From: Ailanthus altissimus
Taxonomy: Eukaryota; Streptophyta; Magnoliopsida; Sapindales; Simaroubaceae
Direction: 5' to 3'
DNA length: 64,000 nucleotides
NCBI GenBank assembly: GCA_946807835.1
Contig: OX327695.1
Location: 26,642,501 to 26,706,500, forward strand
Part shown: piece after piece, positions 51,576 through 61,412 of the stretch
How the letters are laid out: the number at the start of each line of letters is the position of its first letter
How positions within the stretch are numbered: the first letter of the stretch is position 1
Program-made: the position numbers and the translations under genes
Notes under the pieces: generated by a model
What the model saw: only the letters and a program-made list of their open reading frames with translations
What the model was told of the DNA's origin: nothing
Databases searched by the model: none

Positions 51576-52664
51576 AATTACTACTTTTTCGCAAGATATT
51601 TTGTTTGAGAAATAAATAGACTCGTATTCATCACATTTTAGCTATATTGTTTGTAGTCCATTCTTTCTATCAACCTTGTTGTATCCTTTTTTTCAGGTCA
51701 CCATAATTTAGATGTATGTAGAATGTATTGGTTTGGAACTTTGAAATTTATGTCTACAGTAGTTATCAATGTTGTTCTCATAATAGATGTTTAATAGTTT
51801 ATTAATTTTGCTAACACTTGAATGCTATATTTTTATTTCAGGATAATGTTTCAATGTGGTATTGATTTTGAGAACGCTAAAGGTGTATCAATTTATAATA
51901 AAAATTAATTCGTAGAAGGGTTATTGTTAGCTACATTGTTAAGTTTATTAATGGATTTATTTGAGGATTGGTGGTGAATTGTTTATGGGGTAGATATATT
52001 ACTTGGATTAGTAATTTGTAGCTAACTTTTAAAGTATAATAGTTTATTTATTTTGCTTTTATAGATATTTTTTAATTACTTGAAATATAAATATAAATAT
52101 TAATGTAAATATAAATATATAATATAATATAATTTATATATGTATATATATGAATTTAATGTATATATTAAATAATAAAATTGTTTTTAAAAAATAAAAA
52201 AATCATCATAAAATTGTGATAAATATTTATCACAAATTCATAATAGTTTATAAAATTTGATAAGGTCACATCTGACGTCACACTTACATCATCTATCATA
52301 TTTGGTGCCAAATCAGTATTCACGTTATCGTACACGTATATAATTTGTGACACATTTTTTATACACGTAGGATAAAAATTATAATTTAATGATAAATATT
52401 TTTTATCATAAAATGATATCACATGCAGGTGATAAAAAATTTATATTACAAAACTCATCTATTATAGATTGGTGATATATGTTTTTTATTGGTGATTTCT
52501 AAGATGTCTTTTAATGATAAAAGTTTTTTTTTTTATCAATAAACATGATTCGTGACAACAAATTTTCATCACCAAAACGTTCTTTTTAGTAGTGCAAAGA
52601 AAAGTTAATAATCAGTGATATATTAATACCAAAAAAATGATATTGACCAAAAACTATATTATGG

Positions 52665-54435
52665 GGCTTTTTTTTACTCCAACACAGAAAGTTTTGTTTT
52701 TAATGAAGAATGTAACTTTTATTAAATTTGAAAGCCAGTAAAAATACAATAACTCAACCAACGGAACATGGTGTGAATCTATAACGATTCAACATTATTA
52801 TAAAGACCAAAATTTACCACTAAATGGGCCAGAGTATTTTCACTGTGTCAAATAAAATTACATAAAACATTTTTCAAACTATCTAATTGATGAACCAAGA
52901 AGTTAGAATATCCAATTCTATTCTTGAGAAAGACCGCTTATTAATAGCCCGGACAAGATAGAGGCAGTCATCTTCAACAATGTCAAAAGGGTAATTATCC
53001 GCCAAAGCCACAAAAATACCATGAAATAACTCCAGGCTTTCCGCAGTTAAGGATGAAAAAAAGCATGAAAAAGTTTTTGAAAAAAAACGAGACAGATCCT
53101 ACTAGTACAATCACGTATCACCATCCCCATACCAACCAATTTTCTTTCATTATCAATGGCAGCATCAATATTTACCTTGAAGCAACCTTTTGGAGGTTTA
53201 CACGAGGATCTGCCATTTGTTCCGAGTTCTTATGAAGTATTTGTCCAGAATATTCTTGAATTGAGATGACATTAGCAGGTTGACCCGCCCCTTGTGGATT
53301 TTCAAAATGATCAATAAGCAAGCTTGGTCATTGTATAACATTGTTTCTAAGCCACCAATAGTATAGAACAATGTTTCTCCAGCAATTCCACAAAGAATAG
53401 TATTGTTTGATTCAGTTGATGAGCTCTTTTAGTGCAATATTGGCAACTCTCTATCTCTGTTCCTGAACCTTCACCACAATAAGCCCTTAGCTTCCCTTCA
53501 GTCCCTCTATTTACACCGTCATTATGAGACAATTTAGGAGCCTTCCCCATTGCAGGCTCCTTTCGTGCCAATTGAAATTCATACAGCATGGATCTCGCAG
53601 ACTCAACTATTACCCGCGGGTCCTCCACCATATTTTGGAAAATTATAAGATTGCTTTCATGCCAGCACCTCTACATGATCATGATCATGATCACACATTC
53701 AACATCTTGCACCATATATCTCACTAACACCACCATTAATTGCTCCATAAAGAGGCCCTCGGGTTGACCATCCAGCACCATCAACTGATTAGCAGAGCAA
53801 CTATTTTCTCATGCATCAAGTAAGAAGGGATAGGAAAAAAGAGCATGAGTGACTGTTTCATCTCCCTCCCTACATCATCGACATATTCTAGAAATGTATA
53901 CTCCTCAGAAAACCAAGTTATAATTTGTAAGAAGCATATTGAGGTAAGCTCTTCACTTGAATATTTTCACTTCATTTTAAATATTCAATCCCCAAATTGT
54001 TTTCCACCATACTCTTATAGGTGATAAACCACTAGCATTTAAATCTTTCTTCATATCCACTTCAACATTATAAGCTGACTTGACTGCAAAACAACCAAAG
54101 GTGTGATACCAAATTAGTTTGTCCACACCACTAAATGAGTTGACAGGAATAGATGATATCAGTTGCACATCTACCTTTCATAAAAGAGCATTCATCAAGG
54201 TTTTGTCCAATCCTCTAGTAGGTAGAAATAAATAAGAAACTTTGTAAATGTCATTCCCATAACTCAGAGTTATAGGTTTTGTTGACCTGAAGAAGTAGTT
54301 CCTTGGATCAACGAACCTTAAATTTATTGAAGAAAAATCAAACTTTAGGCATCGTCTAGACTGGATCAATAGGTACAGGCTTGGATTTCCTATTTTCGCG
54401 AACTGTGGAGAGGGGCCTGTAATGATAATACACAA
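52665..54435 (-). mobile_element. decayed LINE (non-LTR) 3' half
   Basis: Minus-strand translation in shifting frames shows, in order, the zf-RVT region (GVDKLIWYHT, FAVKSAYNVE, VWWKTIWGLN, VKIFKWRAYLN) and an RNase H domain (FKVNIDAAIDNERKLVGMGM, then VIRDC, then NTLAHLVVNFGL). The 3' end is an A-rich tail (TAAAAAAAAG, plus strand near 52666-52675). Stops are frequent. The reverse-transcriptase core is missing, consistent with 5' truncation or loss at the gypsy-like sequence that begins near 54440. Confidence 0.75.
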
Positions 54436-54439
54436 ACAA

Positions 54440-56730
54440 GCTCAAAGGTGGTCTTGCCAAGGTGAATTTTGGCGAAGACGCTCCGATGCTTAAGTTAGAA
54501 AAGAGAGATTTTCTCTCTTAAAAAATATGACAAATTAGGAATAAAATGTTCCCTGGCGACGGGGAGGGGTTTTTTTTATCATCCTCCGCCATGTCTCCCT
54601 CTTTTTGCTTTTATAGTAATGGCCTTTCAGGGACTTTTTTAGGCTTTCCTCTGCAGTATTTCTGTCTTGCGCTTGATATTTTTTGCTGTACTTCTGACAC
54701 ATGCTAGGTATCTTCATACTGCCCCCTCTGACATACGACGAATATCTTTTCACAGATTTTTTATCCCCGTTCTTACCCCATGTCAAATGTCACTTCTGAT
54801 GTGCTATGCATATTCCTCGGGTTTATCTTCACCGGCATTTTTAGTTCAAGTGAGGCTTATTTTGGTCCGCTCGAGTCAAATTTTGAACGGCTCTCATTTA
54901 CTGGTTTGATATTGACGCGAAACTCTCGTAATGAAGTTGCGGTATGTAGTCAGTACTTGCTCGGCCGTAGTCACATTAGAGTCAGCATATGCCGAACAGG
55001 TTTCATCATTAGTTGACCAGATTCCTCCTATCTGAACCGATTTTACTGCTCTATTGGGTTTAGGCCCATTGGCCATTGCTCTTGGGCCAGCCTTGGTTGA
55101 ATTCTAGGCTGAGGGAAACAGGGTTCCACTAGTTTCGAGGCTTGATTTGTCAAAACTGAAAATCTTATTCTGGTCTGGTCGGTCTGTATTAATCACGGGG
55201 TTCCCACTTTATATGTTGTCCTCTTTTCATCCGAGCTGACCAACTTTGTTCGCTCTGAGCAGCTTCGTGACCAAGTCCAAATTTTGACAAAGTTAAAGTG
55301 GGTGGAATTGTTGTGGTGTCATTATGGCGACTTGAAAAGTCGTTGCCACGTGGTGACGGTTTTTCCCAAGATTTTTGAATTTAATGGTAGGTCTCTTCAA
55401 ACGTCATGTCCTTCTTTTTTCCCGAGTGATGTTATCTGATTGGAGTCCCTCAGACCGTCCGATTTGTTTAAATCCAACGGTTTGAGCTGCAACCATATGA
55501 AGAGACGCGCCTTTATTGCATTTGAGGACTCGAGGCGTTGCGTCTCTGGCATCAAGCGCCAGAGACGCAACCCATTGATCTCGTTCATTTTTTTTATATT
55601 TTAAACGGCCTAGATCACTTTACTATTGCTTTTAAATAGTCACTTTCTTCTCCGTTTTGTACCTCTTATTACGCATTTTTGATTTCTTGCTACCTTTCTG
55701 CTGTGTTATTGTTGCTTCTTTATTGCTTCTTTGTTGAATGTGCGTTTTTAATCTGGTGACTTCATTTTTCGTTGTTCTTCATTCCGGCTTCTCTGAAGTT
55801 TTCTACTACGTCTTTATATTCTCTTTTTTGGATTCTTTTCTTTTGTTTTATTCTAGGCACTTGTTTCAGGCTCTGCTTTTAACCTATTTGCCTGTATTTT
55901 TCTCCATCATAGCTTTCTTCATTTGCTTGCATTTTTTGGTCCTGACGACTATCGTATATTTTACCATTTCCAAGCTTGGTTGATTTGTTGCTGTCTTTAC
56001 CCAATAATTTTTAGCCTCATTTAAGAAGTGCCTTTTATTAGTTGATGGCCTCTAGAGTCGATCTAGATTTCTCAGTTGTGGATATGGCGATTGAGGAGGG
56101 GGAACAGCCCTCAGAACTTCTATTAGTTATGAAGGGAAGGGGGGTTGGAGCGAGTGAGAGAGCATCCACCAGTGCGGGTGGATTTCCCTCATCTGGATGC
56201 TCCCTCGTCTGAGGTAGCCCTACACGAGGCCGAAACGGTCTTAAGCTACAAAGAGGATGAAGCAACGATCCTGAGGATGGAGTGGCGGGGGAGGGCATGG
56301 AGGTAGTAGAATACTAAATGAATACCCGATACTGCGCTTCTTGCCTTATTGAGGATGACCTAACCCTTATCAGGCATTCCTACAACATTCTTGAGATAGT
56401 CACCCTCAGGTTGCCCTCCGAGGAGGATTATCTGAGCAGCCCTCTTAATGGCGAGGTGGCTATTCATGTTAAGTTCCTGAGGCTAGGACTCAGGCTTCTC
56501 ATACAGCGATATTTTGCTAAGATGTTAGCCTGCCTTGGGATAGTCCCTTCCCAAGTAGGTTCGAACTCATGGAGAGTGCTTGCGGACCTCTATTACCTCT
56601 TATTTCATGGCCTTCAGAATCTAGTCCCGAGTCGGCAGACCTCTATAAAGGACTGGAAGGGGGAATGGTTCTTTACCTGTAGAGAGTGGGGTCAAAGTGT
56701 CCCCAAGAGGGATGGGGGAGAGTGGGTCAT
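54440..56730 (+). mobile_element. 5' part of a gypsy-like element, cut by a later insertion
   Basis: Composition rises sharply in GC at about 54440. The stretch to about 55650 looks like an LTR (GGCGAAGACGCTCCGATGC, several TATA-like sites, TTTTAAATAGTCAC near 55632), followed by a leader and a gag-like region from 56044. It stops at 56730 where the next element's LTR begins. No pol is seen, presumably because it lies beyond the inserted element. Boundaries of the LTR are not certain. Confidence 0.5.
56044..56730 (+). pseudogene. gag-like ORF with plant 'transposase_28' type domain, frameshifted
   Basis: A start at 56044 (MASRVDLDFSVVDMAIEEGE) runs to a stop at 56213. The conserved part continues in another frame from 56318: LRLPSEEDYLSSPLNG, then LRLGLRLLIQRYFAKMLACL, then PSQVGSNSWRVLADLYYL. 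This matches the N-terminal gag-like region of plant gypsy-type elements often annotated as putative gypsy-type transposase. The ORF is interrupted at GGEWVI by the LTR at 56731. Confidence 0.6.
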
Positions 56731-58287
56731 TGTTTACGCTCAAAATATAACGCGGCTATCGCAGTATAGATTGAGGTGTCGATCCCACGAGGAAGCTCTT
56801 GGCAAAATAGGTTAGTGAAGTAAAATATTAAAGCAGTAGCAAAGAGTTAATTGATTTAAACGGATGAGATAGAATTGTCTATGAATTGAGGAAAATGTCT
56901 TATGACGATTTAAGCAAGGCTTTGAGAATCACAATTATGCTTTATAAATCTACTCTATACTTTGATTCGATATTTATAACTCAACTGAAAGTTTCACATC
57001 CCAAACAATCAATCGGAAGATATGTAATATATAGCACATTTGATAACACATGTATTTGATTTAGTTAAACTCTTTGCAAGCATTAACACACATCATGTTA
57101 TTTATACAAGTTATCTAAGATCGACAATATATCATTTTGACAATATTGCAGTAAAAGATTAACTTGAATATCAAACATTTATTGCCCTTACATGTTATCC
57201 AAGATCGACAATATATCAAATTGACAATACTGCAGTAAAAGATTAACATATAAAACAATATAACCAGTAACAATTATAAATCAACATGAATCACATAAGA
57301 AAAGCATGACTGAACATATATGAGACATGAGAATTATAACCTCTGGATTATAGAAAATAAAATAGATAAGAGTTTAATCAAAACCAAACTTACAACATTT
57401 ATAGCTCTTGACACCGAATCAAAGCATGGAAGTAGATTTACTACACATAAAAGTTCATCTCTTAGCCTTGCTAGGAACTCTAGCCTAAATTATAATACAT
57501 GTTAATGAGAATAAAAGAAGAGAGAAATTATCTATTAAAAACGTCCTAAGGGTCTCCTTATATAGGCAATGAATGGACATATGTCATGGATGACATCAAT
57601 CTTCAATAGTTTTAAGCCAATAACTCGTGTATCCACTTGCAGCACATTTTTGATAATGTAAATGATTAATTCCGCTTCTGCAGCCGACATGAAAGTTGTA
57701 GAATTTTGACTCTTCTTTCCATAGGCACTGATTTCATGCAAATTGGATGAGTATCCAATGAGATATGAGCAAAATTCCAAAGATGCATCAGAATTCGGCC
57801 AACAACCATTTTACCCACTTGCAATGCGATTTGGTCCATGATAACGGCTGATTTGGACTTTACCATAAACATACGAGTTGTTGATAGTAAAGTCAGCAAT
57901 TCACAGCTTTAAGAATTATACCAATTGAGTACGTATTTTGTGAGATACAGTCCAAATACGTGAATTGGGTCAAGCTGGGTAAGAGTTGTAGTCCGATTCT
58001 GTTGTATCTCAATTTTTGGCCCATAACATGTTGGATTTGGCTTTTCCACTATTCTTCAAATTTGTGTAAGATTGAGTCATGTTGCACCAGGTTCAAGAAT
58101 TTCTTCATTTTAATTTCTACATTGAGATTTATGTCCAATTTACCTAAACCTGTCCAAATAACATTCATTAATCACAATTTAAGGAGAACACTTTATTTCA
58201 AGCTAAAAATACAGAAAACACTAAAATTAATGACATTAAATGGTGATTGAATCTCTTAACAACATGCATTTTCATGTGTTCATCACA
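56731..58287 (-). repeat. 3' LTR of the LOG-bearing gypsy element (about 1,557 bp)
   Basis: On the minus strand it starts TGTGATGAACACATG right after the polypurine tract and ends GAGCGTAAACA. The five bases beyond the end are GTCAT (56726-56730). If the boundary is right, the unseen 5' end should be followed by the same five. It contains a copy of CTCGTGGGATCGACACC, a string common near the end of plant gypsy LTRs. Two direct repeats (about 57111-57163 and 57193-57245, period 82) share GATCGACAATATATCA and GCAGTAAAAGATTAAC. Confidence 0.7.
57557..57564 (-). promoter_or_regulatory. LTR TATA box
   Basis: On the minus strand, TTGCCTATATAAGGAGACC lies about half way along the LTR, a usual position for the U3/R boundary promoter. 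Confidence 0.55.
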
Positions 58288-59652
58288 GCCCCCAACCAGT
58301 TTATTGCTAGTCTCTAGCAATTCAAGCGTAAATAGAATATGCAAAACTACCTAAGCATTTCAATCAAAACGTTAGTTCGAGATCACTGTTGCTATCATGG
58401 TTTTTTCAATTACAACTTCCGTAATTTGTGTGTGTGTGAACTAAGCCATAACCATCTAACCACAAACCACAATAGATATAGCCTTGAGAATTTCTCCAAG
58501 TAAAAGCCTCAACTCCATATCCTCACAGGTGTATGACTGTTTAAAAGGTTAGGACTTCTCTTATGGAGTTGGAAAACAGTTAAGCACTCAAGAAAAAGTC
58601 AATTTTAAGGACAGACATATAAACTAACATTGATCCGAAGATAGGAAAATTATTTGTTTAAAAATCAATTATTCATATCATACGCCAACTTTAGAACTTT
58701 AATTGGCTTGTGAGAATAATACAATTATAACTTGGTGAGAAAACTGTTTTACAAGGTATTTGTCTTCTAAAATTGAATGAAGACTTTATTAAACTGAATT
58801 ACTTTTTTTTTTTTTCTTGTTTTTGGTACTTTTGTGCTTTTTTTTTTTTTTTTTGTATTTTTGAAGAATACAAGGAAGCATTATAAAGGTTTCTCACCAA
58901 ATTATATTATGCACAAATGTAACCAACTTATCCTTTAATTCAAATAATATCTTTCTAAACAAAAATTAACCAATTCAAAGGATCAATGAAGGTTCATAAG
59001 CTGTTTTCTCAACCTTTCCACTTACTCACAAAAGATATGCGAGATTAGAAAAATATATACTTAAACATGAGAATTCTCTTGGCTATATAAATTGAATCAT
59101 CCATCTTACCACAAGGCTTAGCATTGTGCTCAAAAATATTTTGGAAGTCATTCTTTAGTAACCTAGATAGAAACAGTGACTCAACCTAAACAATTCTGAA
59201 ATCATACTTAGGCAGAAAAACAAATTCCTTTATACAAGAATTACCAAGACTACAAGCAGTAAACGACAATGCATGAAATATAAAACAAAATAACAAAAAG
59301 TTAGTTAAAATGCATTTCAAAAGTTAGTACTAAAACTCCTTACTCTGCCATTCTAATTTGACCTAGAATGCGTCTCAAGAGTTTAAGAATGAACTCTTTA
59401 CTCTGCCATTTTAATCAAATATCGGACCACAATTTTTTTTTGTTTTTTTGTTTTTGCAAAATACAACGTATGTCTACTATCCTCCCCCCAAACCAGATGA
59501 AACATTGTCCTCAATGTTTAAATAGAAAGAGATAAAGTATAGGAGACATTACCTGAAACGCCAGTTATTTGAAAGAAACAAACATGAGAGACACTTAAGC
59601 AAATATAAACTAAAATGATGGTACTGATAAATAAATAAATAAAAAGAAAAAT
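58288..59652 (-). other. non-coding region between LOG and the 3' LTR
   Basis: No ORF is present. Near 59475-59515 the minus strand reads GAGGACAATGTTTCATCTGG then TTTGGGGGGAGG, a motif frequent downstream of pol in Athila/Tat-type elements. Long T tracts lie at 58803-58855. The polypurine tract GGTTGGGGGC adjoins the LTR at 58288. Confidence 0.6.
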
Positions 59653-60300
59653 TTACAAACGGAGTGTCAGATCCAATTTTCGCTTGTTAAGGCCCACTGA
59701 CCAATCGATCCGAGTTATTGCTGGGTCAGGTTCGTAGGTAACTGCCTGTAATTTGTTAATCAATTCATCCGCCTCAGTAGCAGAAACCAGGATCTGTCGC
59801 GCCGAATGTGAAATAAAATTCTGTTCCACAGCTTGATCAAGAAAACAAAGTAAGCAATCAAAATAGTTATTAACATTCAACAAACCTATGGGTTTTCGGT
59901 GGATATTCAGTTGGGCCCAAGAGACAATTTGAAAAATTTCTTCCAAAGTACCAAAACCACCTGGTAAAGCAATAAAAGCGTCTGCATTGCAAAGCATTCT
60001 GGCTATACGTTCATGCATGGATGAGACTTGTAATTCTTCCCCTATTATTTTCCCGGTCAGGTTTCCCACGGCCAAAGCTGTAGGAATAATACCTAAAACT
60101 TGACTTCCTCCTAAATGTGCAGCTGTTGACACACACCCCATTAGCCCAAGGCTACCTCCTCCATAAATCAAATGAATTTTTCTTGCAGCTAATGTTTTTC
60201 CTAGATTGTTTGCTGCTTCTACGAACACTTTACTCTCCCCAGGACTAGATCCACAAAATACACATATATTTCGAAATTGTCGAACTTGGGTTTCCTCCAT
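59653..60300 (-). CDS. LOG-like: LOG-type cytokinin riboside 5'-monophosphate phosphoribohydrolase inside a retrotransposon (215 aa)
   Basis: Single uninterrupted ORF on the minus strand. The family converts cytokinin ribotides to active free bases in the cytosol. Signature motifs are present: ICVFCGSSPG (12-21), YGGGSLGLMG (46-55), the catalytic Arg98 in MHER and PGGFGTLEE (113-121) with Glu121. Length fits plant LOG proteins (about 210-230 aa). Plant LOG genes normally have several introns; this copy has none, which suggests capture through a spliced RNA. Divergent points include Ile99, where plant LOGs I recall have Lys, and a drifted C-terminus. The frame is open upstream to 60369, but the first ATG is at 60300, followed by the family-typical opening. 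It lies between pol with the virus-like ORF and the 3' LTR, all on the same strand. A non-catalytic lysine-decarboxylase-like relative is possible, but the catalytic residues argue for activity. Confidence 0.9.
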   Translation of the reverse strand: MEETQVRQFRNICVFCGSSPGESKVFVEAANNLGKTLAARKIHLIYGGGSLGLMGCVSTAAHLGGSQVLGIIPTALAVGNLTGKIIGEELQVSSMHERIARMLCNADAFIALPGGFGTLEEIFQIVSWAQLNIHRKPIGLLNVNNYFDCLLCFLDQAVEQNFISHSARQILVSATEADELINKLQAVTYEPDPAITRIDWSVGLNKRKLDLTLRL

Positions 60301-60340
60301 ATCTACTCTCACCTTTATCTCAATATATGAAAATGAAGAA

Positions 60341-60360
60341 ACTGAGGTGTTGTATTTATA
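60341..60360 (-). promoter_or_regulatory. TATA-like box and CTCAGTT motif before the LOG ORF
   Basis: On the minus strand CTATAAATACAACACCTCAG lies 40-60 bases before the ATG. TATAAATA would be a strong plant TATA box. CTCAG could also serve as a 3' splice site for a spliced subgenomic RNA. A matching pair precedes the other accessory ORF. Confidence 0.45.
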
Positions 60361-60615
60361 GAGTGCCAAATGATAACAATGATTATGGTAACCCGACAGT
60401 TTGTCAAAAGAGAGTTAAAAATAAAACACAAATATTTAAACATAATGACCCGCATGCATTATTGAATAAAAAGATTTGAATTTAAGACATCTACATGAGT
60501 AGCCCTACTATTCATAAAATAAAGTTTGAAATTAAAACACATGTATTTACAAGTAGTTGTGATTGTGGCTCACATCTTCCTTTGGTTTTACGTCCAGTAA
60601 CGGCTTAAACGCCCT

Positions 60616-61164
60616 CTATGGGTCGGGGATAGGCTTCCCATCCAATTTTCTTATAAATTGGCAAACAGGGTCTTTTAGAGTCAGATTCCCGAGACTATAC
60701 CGTTGATGTTCATTTTTGAATTTGTTCCATAAATCGAGAAGTTCACGTTGCACGAGCCCACAGGGATGCGTCTCAAGAGTCAATAGGATATCATCCAAAG
60801 ACTCCTTCTTCAGTCCATCCTTAATGAACTGAATTTTGTCTTCTCGATTTCTAGATACGAATCCTAAAGAACGACAACTCCGATTACAATTCCATCGAGC
60901 ACATTTATGACAGACTTGTAACCTTTTTGCTCGTCGCCTTTTGGCATAAGAGCTTCTTCCAAGACCAGGCATATGAGAAACAAAATCATTTTCAAACTCA
61001 CCAGACAACCGAACCTTGGCTTCAATTAACCAACGAAGGTCCACAGGGATATTACCCAACATCAATAGCCTTAGTCTTTCACACCGTGCTTTGTAAATCT
61101 TAAGTAGAGCATTTTGAGGAAATGAAGGAAAACGTTTTTTAAGGTTGGCAAGAATGCGATCCAT
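60616..61164 (-). CDS. accessory ORF with carlavirus-NABP-like basic zinc-finger region (182 aa)
   Basis: Intact ORF on the minus strand between pol and LOG. Residues 67-81 form a Gly-Arg-Ser start and a strongly basic run (KRRRAKR at 75-81). A four-cysteine cluster follows at once: Cys85, Cys88, Cys93 and Cys97, with His86. After it come SRNREDKIQFIKDG and an acidic tail. The order GRS, YAKRRRAK, then C-x2-C, then Cys pairs, then a short FI(K/D)xG segment, closely resembles the C-terminal nucleic-acid-binding protein of carlaviruses, where it binds nucleic acid and is linked to suppression of RNA silencing. The cysteine spacing here is tighter (C-x2-C-x4-C-x3-C). The first 65 and last 65 residues match nothing I recognise. 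It could instead be a chance basic zinc-binding ORF. The resemblance is judged from memory of the family, not from a search. Confidence 0.65.
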   Translation of the reverse strand: MDRILANLKKRFPSFPQNALLKIYKARCERLRLLMLGNIPVDLRWLIEAKVRLSGEFENDFVSHMPGLGRSSYAKRRRAKRLQVCHKCARWNCNRSCRSLGFVSRNREDKIQFIKDGLKKESLDDILLTLETHPCGLVQRELLDLWNKFKNEHQRYSLGNLTLKDPVCQFIRKLDGKPIPDP

Positions 61165-61216
61165 TTTGAAAGAAAGAAAAGAGATGAATACACAGTTTGA
61201 GGGACAGTTTTTAGGG

Positions 61217-61238
61217 AACTGAGAAACCGACTTTAATA
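61217..61238 (-). promoter_or_regulatory. TATA-like box and CTCAGTT motif before the virus-like ORF
   Basis: On the minus strand CTATTAAAGTCGGTTTCTCA then GTT lies about 55-75 bases upstream of the ATG at 61164. The arrangement TATTAAAG, seven bases, CTCAGTT parallels TATAAATA, six bases, CTCAGTT before the LOG ORF. Confidence 0.4.
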
Positions 61239-61412
61239 GTCACGGAGTACTGTATCCGTCACTTGACCGGGAAATAAAATCACACTGAAGAAAAAATAAA
61301 AAGAAGAAAATAAAGTAAAATAAAATGTGCAGGAAAATAAAAGTAAAAATAGAAAGTCAAAAGATAAAGTATAGACAAAATATAAAATATGGTACAGATA
61401 GATTGAACCTGA

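Larger units (their letters stand above)
49978..52594. mobile_element. non-autonomous CACTA (En/Spm) element
   Basis: The right end reads, inverted, CACTACTAAAAAGAACG. The left end at 49978 reads CATTATTAAAAA, the same sequence with two C-to-T changes. The 3-bp flanks CAA (49975-49977 and 52595-52597) match, as expected for this superfamily. Both subterminal regions are packed with TTTGTGATAAA and ATCACAAATTT motifs in inverted orientation. No transposase is present. The interior carries a cyclophilin-like exon and an LTR-like repeat. Confidence 0.72.

Noticed and set aside
51229..51619. ORFs of 92 and 105 codons on opposite strands over a GC-rich core
   Set aside because: They overlap each other inside an LTR-like repeat that recurs at 3.5 kb without the ORFs, and have no family motifs. 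The ORFs follow from high GC, not coding.
54535..55016. several 60-83 codon ORFs on both strands
   Set aside because: They lie in LTR-like sequence of the gypsy-like element with TATA-like sites and no protein-family signature.
56038..56298. 86-codon minus-strand ORF, proline- and serine-rich
   Set aside because: It is antisense to the gag-like start at 56044 and reflects GC-rich codons of that strand.
60301..60369. N-terminal extension of the LOG ORF by 23 codons
   Set aside because: The upstream part has no ATG start, contains the TATAAATA box, and is not like any LOG N-terminus. The ATG at 60300 gives the standard opening.
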